From Golubevia sp. BC0850 (Eukaryota > Basidiomycota > Exobasidiomycetes > Golubeviales > Golubeviaceae): 64,000 nt of DNA. The notes under the pieces were generated by a model, which was not told the origin of the DNA, did no database searches, and saw only the letters and a list, made by a program, of their open reading frames with translations. The position numbers and the translations under genes were made by a program. Shown here in pieces: positions 11,401-20,531 of this stretch. Where the stretch lies: assembly GCA_012976225.1 (NCBI GenBank), contig JAAVVG010000013.1, positions 62,001-126,000 on the forward strand. The letters run 5' to 3'. Numbering within the stretch: the first letter of the stretch is position 1; each line of letters opens with the position of its first letter.

Positions 11401-13804
11401 GGAAAAGGCGGTCTCAGTCGTCAATCTTCAAGTATCAATCTCAAAGCAGCTCAAACCCCCTCTCGTCTTCCCGCTCCGACCAGAGCCGGATCTGGTACCA
11501 AGAGCCGTGTCAACACAATCGCTCGTCACTTTGACAAGATCAGTCGTGACGCCGCTAGAGAAACGGAAACTCACAGACAAATGATGGCCAACCGATCTAG
11601 AAGAGCTCGTCCAGTAGCAATCACAAACGCTCGAGTTGAGGTCTTCAGCAGTGTCAAAGAAGCTGTCAAGGATGAGAGCGAGTCTTCAGATGAAGAAGAT
11701 GAGGCTGGAAATGCTTCACATGCTGACGAAGAGGATGAAGGAGAAAGCGATGCCGATAGCAAGCATACTTCGAAATCTCCGGAATCCCAACAGCGATCCA
11801 GAATGGAATCTTGTCAGCCAGTTGCTTCGAGTCCTGATGCCAATGCTGGAGGAGGAGGAGGAGTTGCCATCTGTGACAAGGAGATAGCTCCACTGGAAGG
11901 ACCGAAAGCAAGTTGTGTTGATTCAGAGATGGAGTCAGACGTTCATTCAGGTCTTGGTCCTTCGCTCTCGCAGATCTCTGCTACTCTGCCTTCCTATCTT
12001 CGCGGTAGCTTCTCCTCGGACGCTGAGGCTGGCTCTACCGAACGCAAATCGCTTCTCAATACCCTCTCTGGTCTCTTCAGAGGCGGTGATTCACTTCCGA
12101 TGCTTGAGTACCCTCTGTGAGTTATCCGTTTAGATTTCTGGTTTCTGCTTCTGCTTCAAAGAGCCTCACTGACCCCTACTAAGTTTGCTCTCCCTCAGCC
12201 TTGCAACAGAGCACGTCTTTGCCGACTCGAACGTCATCATTCGTGAAGATGAACCTTCTAGCATCATTGCTTTCACTCTCAGCTCGAAGACTTACACTGA
12301 ACAACTTCGCTCAATGCAAGCTTCGAGAACAAAGTGCAACGAGAGAGAGGATGATATCGATGTTCGAAGTGTTGGAGATAGCTGGGGTTTGATCGAACTG
12401 CCTGAGGAGATCGATTTGGAATCGGCCCTTCGACGCCCAGAAGGAACTCACGTTCGCTTTGGTGAGTGGCTCTTATTTCTCGAACAGATGCTTGATCGGA
12501 CTTGCTAACGCCACCTCTCTTCCCCCTTCCAGAATACGAGTCCGGCTCCACTCGCTTCAACTGCAAAGTCGTGTTCGCTGAACAATTCGATGCTCTTCGC
12601 AAGAGTTGCGCTTGTCAAGAATCTCTGATTGAATCACTCTCTCGTTGCGTCAAGTGGGACAGCTCAGGCGGTAAATCTGGATCTGCTTTCCTGAAGGTGA
12701 GTCTATTCCTCTTGTGACCGGATAGTTTCTGGTCCATCTACACCGTTGCTTACCTACCTTCACTTCACCTTCAACTCTAGACTCGTGACGATCGACTGGT
12801 GGTCAAGCAGCTCTCGCGTTACGAGATGGATGCGTTCTCTTCTTTCGCTCCTCACTACTTCGAGTACATGGCCCACTGCATCTACAACGATCGACCCACC
12901 ACTTTGGCAAAAATCTTTGGTTGCTTCAGAATCGGATACAGAAACGCCCAAACTGGAAAGCAACTCAAGCTCGACTGTTTGGTCATGGAGAATCTATTCC
13001 ATGGAAAGGAAATGACGAAGATCTATGACTTGAAAGGCAGCACCAGAAACAGATTCGTCAAGGGGACTGGAAAGATGAATGAGGTGAGTTTCGTTGGAGT
13101 CGCAACATTGTTGAAGATTCTATTCTCTCATTCGTACAGATATCTGACCTTTGACTTCACCTTTCCCACTCCTTCAGGTCTTGCTCGATGAGAATCTGGT
13201 CGGAGAAGCTTATCAGAACCCTCTCTTCGTCAGAGAGCACAGCAAGCGCCTCCTTCGAGCTGCTCTTTGGAACGACTCGCTATTCCTCTCGGATATGAAC
13301 GTCATGGATTACTCACTTGTCGTCGGATTGGATCGAAATGGAAAGGAGTTGGTGGTTGGAATCATTGGTGAGCAGTGTTTTTTTCGCAAGTGATGTTTCA
13401 GTAAGAGATTGAGCCCGTCTCCCTTTCTCTCTTTCCTTCTCTCAGACTTTGTTCGTACCTACACTTGGGACAAGCGAGTCGAGTCCTTTGTGAAAGAAAC
13501 AGCTCTTCTTGGAGGTGGTGGAAAAGGAGAACCCACCATCATCACTCCGAAACAATACCGCGGAAGGCGAGTAGACACAGAAATTCCTTTCCCTAAATCA
13601 GAAATCGTTTGCTGACTCTCTCACCGAATTTTTCAACCTGCAGATTCTTGGCTTTCCTTGATCGCAACTTCCTCATGGTGAGTCAGAGAATTCGAAGAAT
13701 GGCAAGTAAACGTAGATCTTTCCTCTGACACTTGGTTCCCATCTCATCTCGTTTCCTTTCCCAAACAGAGTCCAGACACTTGGTTGCCAGAAGCTTGGCA
13801 GTAG
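5494..13804 (+). CDS. FAB1: 1-phosphatidylinositol-3-phosphate 5-kinase (Fab1/PIKfyve)
   Basis: Makes PI(3,5)P2 from PI3P on endosome and vacuole membranes. Ten exons: 5494-6799, 6879-10165, 10246-12116, 12199-12461, 12533-12696, 12781-13083, 13178-13367, 13446-13566, 13644-13677, 13769-13804; 2524 residues, in the long range for the family. The FYVE finger spans about 411-475: WMAD, then RRKHHCRVCG created exactly at junction 1, then CSRCAS and VCNFC. A CCT/chaperonin-like domain covers about 785-1040. A disordered Ser/Arg-rich linker follows. The kinase domain begins near 2155, with [11 protein letters not shown] near 2377 and [10 protein letters not shown] near 2440, and ends [18 protein letters not shown]. 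Intron 8 appears to use a GC donor (AAG then GCGAGT). The first 400 residues look disordered. Confidence 0.95.
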
Positions 13805-15274
13805 CTTCAGACATCCCTACCTATTCTTTTTCCATAATCACTTTCGCTTCTCACAAATCACAATTGTAATTGTATCATCGAATTCATCTCTGCACAGCCC
13901 TTTGTTGATCTACTATACTTCTCATTTTGTGTGTCTTTCTCAAAGGTTCGACTTCTCTGTGTTCTGCTACAGGAGATCGTCGATCCACATGGCTTCCCAA
14001 AGGAGAGCGAACAAAATCTGAAATCTCTTTTCCTTTCTGCCACTCAACCCGAATCATCAAAGACGTGCTCTCCACTATCCCATCAAGTAGGAAAGGTCTT
14101 CCAAGACCGAACAACTTCAGCGAGATGGCTTTTAGTCGCAACGTAAGTGGAAGCGGAAGCGGAAGCAGAGAAGATCAACCGACGAACTTCTATAGAGGGG
14201 TCACGAACGCTCGGTAAACGAATCTTGTCGCAAGCTTACAGTGAGTTCTAGAAAATCTCGGAATGAATCGTTTCTCCTGCTTCAGGCCGCCTCCTTGGCT
14301 GTTAGTTTTTACAAATGAGAGTCGCTCCAATGCCTGCTCTAATCTTCTACATCCAATCCCTCTCTTCTCCTTCGCTTCCATTCTACCTTCCCTAGAGAGA
14401 TCTTCGTCGTTCCAACCAAAATCTCCAAGGAGGAAATGAAGACGATCAAGGAAAGGATTGATCATTGCGATGCTCCTCTTATTCCGCCGCTGCACGCAAA
14501 CACTTTTCTCACCGCTTCCAGAGCAGAGCTCCCAAACTCGTCGCAAGCTCTATCAGAAAGGCGTTCAAGCAGGAGCATGATATGGTTATAGACGACAAGG
14601 AGATTGTGAGCGATTCTGTTGGATCGAAAGACTCGGAAACGATGGTTATGCTGTTTACTAACCAGAGTCGTCTGCTTTTCATCCCAGCGCTCTCTCAAAG
14701 TCGGCAGGTTGGAATAGCTAGCAGAGTGTGAGAGACAGGTGATCGATCTCCCAACTGAGCCTTTCGGAATCAAATCCGACTCGGACATCTCTGTCAAGAC
14801 TGGTGCCGCCTCTCAGTCTTTCTCTAATCCAAACGAAAGCCTAGACGGCCCCTCCAATTCTACCTCTAATCAGACCGGGAAAGAATCATCAACCTAGACT
14901 CCAGCGATGAATCTGATACGGGAAAGCAGGCCGCTGCTCCCCCAAAGAAGAAAATCCCTCGCAGATCCTCAACCCCTCCCTTACCAAAACCGAAATCAAC
15001 AGGTACTCTCGCTTTGCAAGCAGCGGGCGGAGAGTTCAGTAGCCCGCTCGAGAGAAAGACACATTTGCTGACTTCAATCTTTCCATTTGCTCTTCTCACT
15101 TTCACAGCTTCCGTCTCTTGGGTTTCCATATTTGTCTAATCAAAACAAGGAGAGGTCATGAACCACACAGCCAAAGCTTCGAAACTACATCGTGGATATC
15201 AGAGACTCGATTTCCGAGAGGTTTCTTTTTACAGACTTCCTACACTATTTCATCTCAGTCTTCGAAGTTCTTTA
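13805..15274. other. gene-poor stretch, possible decayed gene
   Basis: Between the 3' ends of FAB1 and the amidohydrolase. Several short frames on the plus strand read like real protein but are cut by stops and frame changes. One near 14400-14550 contains KISKEEMKTIKERIDHCDAP. One near 14735-14896 contains VIDLPTEPFGIKSDSDIS. A third, in another frame near 14885-15080, contains RIINLDSSDESDTGKQ, followed by a Pro/Lys-rich run. I could not join these into one open frame and do not recognise the family. They could be a relic or untranslated sequence. Confidence 0.3.
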
Positions 15275-16952
15275 CTACTTCATTACAGTATTTACCGTCC
15301 TTCTGGAAACCAGCTTCCCTTTATAAATAGCGCTTCTTCCGAAAGTAGGAGCCAAAACCACCGATTGCAAATCTTTGCATCCATCTATCAGAGTCGCAGA
15401 GCTATAATCTGGAGATTCCGAACTTCCAGCAGAGTAAGAAGCTGACTTGGTGACCATTCCCTGAAGAATGAAAGATGAGTAGAAATAAGTCAACAAAACC
15501 TAAAGCTCGAACATTCTCGTCGTGTGCCCCCCCCCCAAAGAACTCACCAGCAACCCTTTCATGTCCTCCTCCCTTGCACCTTGCCAAATAGAAACCATCA
15601 AAGGTAATAAAGCAAGTGGATCTGCATCTCCATGAGGTGTAAACAAATTACCAACATTGTTCACTCCCAAACTGGTTCTCAACCCTCTGCTGAGTAATTC
15701 AAATCCGGGTAAAGTTGATCTAACTTTCTCACCATACTCTAAATCTCTTGCTTGCATATAAAGATCTGAAGTAGGTAAAGAAACGAAAGAAATGTTTACC
15801 CCTTCTGAAACTTGTTTTAATTGATCGAATTGGAATGAAGAGAAATGACAGAGTTTGGTGCAATGGCCTATTGTAATTCTATACTCTCTTGAGTTTGCTT
15901 GTGCATCTTTTGAAGAGGTTGAGCTCTTGATCTTCCATTTAGGGAGAGATTTGGCCACCTTCAAAACATACCAGAGTAAGGCTTCTTCTTTCGATAAATC
16001 GTAATCCAAATGGAAATCTAGGTCTAAACCATTCTCTCTTGCTAAACTGAAACTTAGATCTATGTTCTTTCTAGAATTCTCAACGGTTTCTTCTACATAA
16101 GGAGTTGAACCCAAGACTTTGATTTCAGGAAACTTAACGGCTTCCTCTAAGAGCTCTTTCATCTCGGACTGTTTTGATGGATTGGAAGGATAGAAAATCG
16201 GATCTTGAGCGAAAGCCACTAGGTTTAGAGAGAGTCTTTCAGAGAATTCTTTTGAGAGAATTTGTCCTGCTGAAAGGCATAAGAGCTTTACTGTTGGATC
16301 TACTTCCAAGTGAGCACGGATTGTGGTCGCTCCATGGGAGAGACTGGTGGTTAAGAGGCGACGTCCTCGAGCTACTATCTGAGGACACGAAAAGAGATTC
16401 AAAGGTCAGACAGTATCATTTAGAGAAAGATAAAGTAGGGAATACTCACATCTTCAAGCTCAAATGAGCTTTTACTAATAAGTGGGATGTGGAGAAGCTT
16501 GAAAGTCAGCTTCATAACGGAGTCTCTCGGGATTCAGAAGACTACTATACCACTCACGCTTTTCCAGTCTCCCTCAAAGCTTCTTGGAATGTTCTGGGAA
16601 GGGTTCGAGGACAGGAGGGAAGAGACTGGTTAGCGAATTGGTTGGAAGTGTCGTGAGACCTACTAGTAGATCACGAGACGTACCCATCTCGGATTGGAGT
16701 CTTGTCGAGGAGGAAACACTTATCCAAATGAAGATGTGGATGAACTAAACCACCTGGAATAAGAATGGAACCTTTTGCATCAATGGAAGTGGCGTCTGAG
16801 ATGGAAGGAGATGAAAGATTGTCCCTTTGAGGGTTCAGGTTCAAATCTTTTGATTCAGATTTGGTTATCGAGTATTCGGTTTCTGAAATCCATTGAATGT
16901 CTTGAAGTGAACCATCTCCATCTAGGAGACGAACGTTTTTTAAGATCGTCAT
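15275..16952 (-). CDS. cytosine-deaminase-like metal-dependent amidohydrolase
   Basis: Five exons, 16952-16684, 16593-16558, 16474-16450, 16378-15548 and 15460-15275, give 448 residues. The N-terminus has the small beta-domain start (NVRLLDGDGSLQDI), then IPGGLVHPHLHLDKC, whose HxH pair is the first metal site of the amidohydrolase fold. ATTIRAHLEVDP, LDFHLDYD, ITIGHCTKL and SLPTSDLYMQ follow in the order of the bacterial CodA-like family; the last Asp is the likely catalytic metal ligand. NNVGNLFTPHGDADPL closes the active-site side. The substrate is uncertain: cytosine, another ring amide or a triazine-type compound are all known for relatives. Two internal exons are very short (36 and 25 nt). 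The chosen ATG begins MTILKNVRLL; an in-frame upstream ATG at 17096 would add a hydrophobic leader but is less family-like. Confidence 0.8.
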
Positions 16953-17208
16953 CGTCTGAGGGAGAATTGAATTGAATATTTTTTTAGCGTCAAAGTGGCC
17001 TTTTGGTGTAGAGATAATGATGTGTCCTCGTAAGAACAAAAGCAGCTGAATACATGGCAAATAAAGGAATCTGGGATTCGCGGGGCAGAGGAACAATTTG
17101 GAGCAATTTCAAAAAAAGGGACTAATTTGAGAAGAGAAAGAGGGGAACGGAAACGGGAATGATTCTGGGGGCAGTTCTATAGTGATTCTGGGTTCCGGAA
17201 AAAGAAAC
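16953..17208. promoter_or_regulatory. upstream region of the amidohydrolase
   Basis: About 256 bp holding the 5' region of the amidohydrolase and the 3' end of the next minus-strand gene. An open frame continues through it from the amidohydrolase and could be a leader. No clear motif is seen. Confidence 0.35.
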
Positions 17209-17679
17209 TTAATTTGAGGCTTGAAAGTTTGAGGCAGTTGAGGTTGAGGGTGTAGCTGGCTGGAAAGCGTCTGAAGATTTGATGAACTCTAGGAATGCTA
17301 GAGTGTCTTCTTCAGAGTCAAGTATCTGGCTGATTGACATCGGACGACCTTCAGACTGGAGATAGAGGTCTTGTTCTCGAGCCAGACCTGGGCAGAGGTA
17401 GCGGTAGACCCGTGAAGTTTCTTCCGAGCAGCGATGGCAGTTGAGAATGGCTGAATCGTGTTCGCGGGTTAGATGGTAGGCTTTGAAGTCTCCCTTTCCA
17501 GTTCTTGCTTGTACTAGTTTGTGACCAAGTACCCACTCGATTGAGAGATGGTGGCGGCGGTCCGAAATCCAAGTCCTAGCTATTCTCTCCAGTTCCATGA
17601 ACTCCTTAAGAGAAGTCAAGTGGCTTCGGTTCTTCTGAAAAGCATGGCATCGCATCCTTCCACCCTTCTTCGGCTCCAT
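17209..17679 (-). CDS. stand-alone LINE reverse-transcriptase C-terminal domain (relic or domesticated)
   Basis: An intronless 156-residue frame. It starts MEPKKGGRMRCHAF, then HHLSIEWVLGHKLVQARTG and KGDFKAYHLTREHDS, then CHRC, then YLCPGL, and ends with SQILDSEEDTLAFLEFIK. Order and spacing match the tail of fungal non-LTR (Tad-like) reverse transcriptases: the RTG...AYLHR segment, a Cys/His zinc knuckle, and the FLF..CP and LL.FI.ATGRF ends. No reverse transcriptase, endonuclease or RNase H core is present on either side. The frame is intact with its own ATG 106 bp from the divergent PPR gene. It may be a decayed element that happens to stay open, or a gene kept by the host. A chance hypothetical protein is the main alternative. 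Confidence 0.5.
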   Translation of the reverse strand: MEPKKGGRMRCHAFQKNRSHLTSLKEFMELERIARTWISDRRHHLSIEWVLGHKLVQARTGKGDFKAYHLTREHDSAILNCHRCSEETSRVYRYLCPGLAREQDLYLQSEGRPMSISQILDSEEDTLAFLEFIKSSDAFQPATPSTSTASNFQASN

Positions 17680-17785
17680 TTCCTTTCCTTTCCTTTCCTG
17701 TTGAAGATTTCAGATTCAAGAATGAAGGTGAGGATAGTTATCATCAATTAAACAGAATCAAGACCCAAGCTCCAGTGTTGTTCTG
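17680..17785. promoter_or_regulatory. shared upstream region of LINE-tail ORF and PPR gene
   Basis: 106 bp between divergent start codons, with TTTCC repeats next to the minus-strand start. If the minus-strand frame is expressed, it would share the PPR promoter. Confidence 0.35.
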
Positions 17786-20191
17786 ATGAAACGTTCAGCT
17801 GCAGTTGCTTCAAGATTGAGTAAGAACCTCTCAAGAGCAACAGAGTCTTTGACGGCAATTCATAAAGGAGCAAATTATCAAATCCACATCCAATCGTTTA
17901 CCAGAAATTCACTCCAAGTGAACCTGATCCTGAGCCTGAGCCAACAGAGATGCCATGACTTCAAGAAGAAGATAATTATCACTCATTTCAAGAATCAACA
18001 GATCAGATCTTATTCAACTCCTAAAGATTCCTTCTTCTCATCAATTACTCCATCAATCGACACTGTCAACAAAGGAAGCAGAAGCAGCAGCAGTCAATCA
18101 GATTTCAGAGCCGTCTTTCTCAAGAGGCTCAACCTACATCTGCCATCTACAGAACCAGAATTGCTGGAATTGATAAAGCAAGCTCAGAGGATAAGTGGAG
18201 AGAAACCTGGAGAATTAGATTGGGAAATAGGCACCAAGGTCTTATTGGGATGGCAGGTCAGTCAAGTAACGTCAGATGTAGGCAAGACCGAGGCAGAGAA
18301 GGATAGCAAGTCCAAAAAGGTCTTAAGTGGAAAAGGAAGAGCTACTGGAATCAAGTTAGAACCAGAAATCATAAGCCTAGAAAATGGTCTGCAATATCAA
18401 CTTTCACCTCCAGATTGGTTTCAACAGATTCTCTCTGGTTTACATCTTCCTCTTGAAACATTCGATCCGACTTCTACTGTTCATCAGAGACCTACAATTG
18501 AACCCAGTTCTTTGAATGAAGGTTATTTACTTTATCAAGCTTGTTTAAAGGAGAGAGACAGGTCTTGCAATCTTTCAGAATCAATCAATCTTTTGATCAA
18601 AGCTTCCTGTTCAACTTTCCTACCGAATTTAGACTTGGCTTTCTCTCTTTATGACGAACTTAGGAGTCGAAATCGGAATCGACCGATACAGGAAGACATT
18701 TACGCAATTTTACTTTTCACTTGTGTTAGAATTGGAGAGATGGAGAGGATTGAGAGATTGTTTTTGGATTTAAAGAAGGATGTCGGGTCTTTAGAGAGAT
18801 GGAAAGAAGATCAAGTTGACAGGTCGAAGGATTCAAAACTTTACTCTGGCTTGGGTGCAAAAGCTAGAACTTCTTTAGTTCTCAACTTGATTTCTAAAAG
18901 TCGGAATTTTAAAGAATCTTGGGAGATTTATTCTGCAGTTTTCAATCTTGGTAGATTGTTTGCGGAGCAGAGGATCAATCCTGAGAGTTCTGAGAAGGAG
19001 ATCCTGTTAGAGAGTCAAGAAGAATCAAAACAAGAGACTCAATGGTTTGGAAACGGAACAGGACCTTTCCATTATCAAGGATGGGTTAAAATCATAGAAA
19101 GGTTCATGAAGTTAAAATTCCCTTCTGGAAATTCGAATGATAGAGATCTGGAAGCAAGTAAATTGATAGCTCAATTCATACCTCCGAAAAGTTGGATTCG
19201 AAATCTCACACCTTCAAGAAAGGAAGAGGAGGAGGAGAAATCTTTAACTCGAGAAATAGAAGTTCCACTTTCACCAGCTCCACCTGAATTGTTTCTCTTT
19301 CTTCTAAGAGATATGACAACCACTGGTCATCCACCATCGAATCAAACCTATTCCCAAATCCTAAATTATTACGCCTCTCAATGTGAATTCGCAAGATCTT
19401 CAACTTCGTACATTCACAATTATCAAACTTCTATCCTCAACTTACATTCCCTTTTAAAAGCAGATGTTTCTTTGAATCCAGATATGATCTTAATTACTTC
19501 TTTAATGAAAGCTTATTCTTTCTCTGGTTTACATGAAGAGGTTTTCAAAATTTGGTTTTCTTTAATCAGTACCAAAAGTCAGATTGATGGACCTACTTTA
19601 AGTGTTTTCTTGGACACTTGTGCTTGGAATGGGAAAGTTGGATTGAGAGAAGCTAGGAAAGGAATGGAATTTTGTAGGAAATTTTGGCCTGAGAGTTTGA
19701 ATAAAGGTGCGATGGATAGTTGGGTTGAATGTCTCTGTAGGAGAGGTAGAGTCTTGGAAGCTTCTAAAGTCGTCTTTGAGGAATATCATCAAGACGAAGT
19801 AGAAGTTAAAACTAGAATCGATCAGAAGTGGAAAGTGAGAATTGGAAAGGATTCTTTTCCTGGAGTGGATTCAAAACTTTTACAGGTTTTACTCAAGTTC
19901 GCTGCTAGGGAAAGGGATTATATGGAAGCTCAATTGAAAAGTCAAGATCATTCGATTAACATCAAATCTGATCTCAAATCAGAATCGAATGTTTGGTCTC
20001 CTGGTTCTAAGAGTTCTAGTCAAATCAAATGGAAAAGTGAATCGGAGAATTATCAAGGTCAGAAATCGATTTGGCATTTCGTTAGGAACAACATCAAGGA
20101 ATTGTATCCTTGGCTGTGGGATGAAGTTAAGGACATTGGAGTTGGGAATGAGAAGGATCTGGAGAGAAGATTGAGGGAGAGAAGAGATTGA
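17786..20191 (+). CDS. mitochondrial pentatricopeptide repeat (PPR) protein
   Basis: A single exon of 801 residues. The N-terminus (MKRSAAVASRLSKNLSRA) is basic and Ser-rich with no early acidic residue, as expected for mitochondrial import. The middle and C-terminal parts are helical repeats of about 35 residues, for example DIYAILLFTCVRIGEMERI near 304, a block starting PPSNQTYSQILNYYASQ near 515, NPDMILITSLMKAYSFSG near 563, and MDSWVECLCRRGRVLEA near 645. PPR proteins of this kind bind organellar RNA and act in processing, stability or translation. The target cannot be read from the sequence. Fungal mitochondrial PPR proteins diverge quickly, so I assign no name. Confidence 0.75.
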   Translation: MKRSAAVASRLSKNLSRATESLTAIHKGANYQIHIQSFTRNSLQVNLILSLSQQRCHDFKKKIIITHFKNQQIRSYSTPKDSFFSSITPSIDTVNKGSRSSSSQSDFRAVFLKRLNLHLPSTEPELLELIKQAQRISGEKPGELDWEIGTKVLLGWQVSQVTSDVGKTEAEKDSKSKKVLSGKGRATGIKLEPEIISLENGLQYQLSPPDWFQQILSGLHLPLETFDPTSTVHQRPTIEPSSLNEGYLLYQACLKERDRSCNLSESINLLIKASCSTFLPNLDLAFSLYDELRSRNRNRPIQEDIYAILLFTCVRIGEMERIERLFLDLKKDVGSLERWKEDQVDRSKDSKLYSGLGAKARTSLVLNLISKSRNFKESWEIYSAVFNLGRLFAEQRINPESSEKEILLESQEESKQETQWFGNGTGPFHYQGWVKIIERFMKLKFPSGNSNDRDLEASKLIAQFIPPKSWIRNLTPSRKEEEEEKSLTREIEVPLSPAPPELFLFLLRDMTTTGHPPSNQTYSQILNYYASQCEFARSSTSYIHNYQTSILNLHSLLKADVSLNPDMILITSLMKAYSFSGLHEEVFKIWFSLISTKSQIDGPTLSVFLDTCAWNGKVGLREARKGMEFCRKFWPESLNKGAMDSWVECLCRRGRVLEASKVVFEEYHQDEVEVKTRIDQKWKVRIGKDSFPGVDSKLLQVLLKFAARERDYMEAQLKSQDHSINIKSDLKSESNVWSPGSKSSSQIKWKSESENYQGQKSIWHFVRNNIKELYPWLWDEVKDIGVGNEKDLERRLRERRD

Positions 20192-20531
20192 AAAGGGGCT
20201 GGCTGTATTTAGTCGAGAGAGGTTTTGGGAGGTTCTGAAACTTTAGTACAATCAGAAGCAGATGATCTACAAACCTACCCCTTTTGTGGTTTTGAAAACC
20301 ACTAGACATAGTATCTTGAAAGATCGTCGGTGAGGCGCGAGGCTCTGGAAGTCATGGATTTATTACTTTTTATCTGCCTTGCGTCGCGTTCAGAAGTCCA
20401 AGTCTAACATCTACCTTTGATGCTCTTCAGACAAATGTCTCCACTCTGCTCCCAGGGATCGTAATAGATTGAAGCTCATATTCAAGCAATAGATTTTGTT
20501 ACAATACATTCGAAATCCCTCTTGACTCCCC
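20192..20531. other. convergent 3' region of PPR gene and RSE1
   Basis: About 340 bp between convergent stop codons. No gene is seen; it probably holds 3' untranslated sequence. Confidence 0.5.

Noticed and set aside
14190-14797. Two overlapping minus-strand frames of 118 and 111 residues
   Set aside because: No domain or family likeness, and the reading on the other strand looks at least as protein-like. Neither is supported as a gene.
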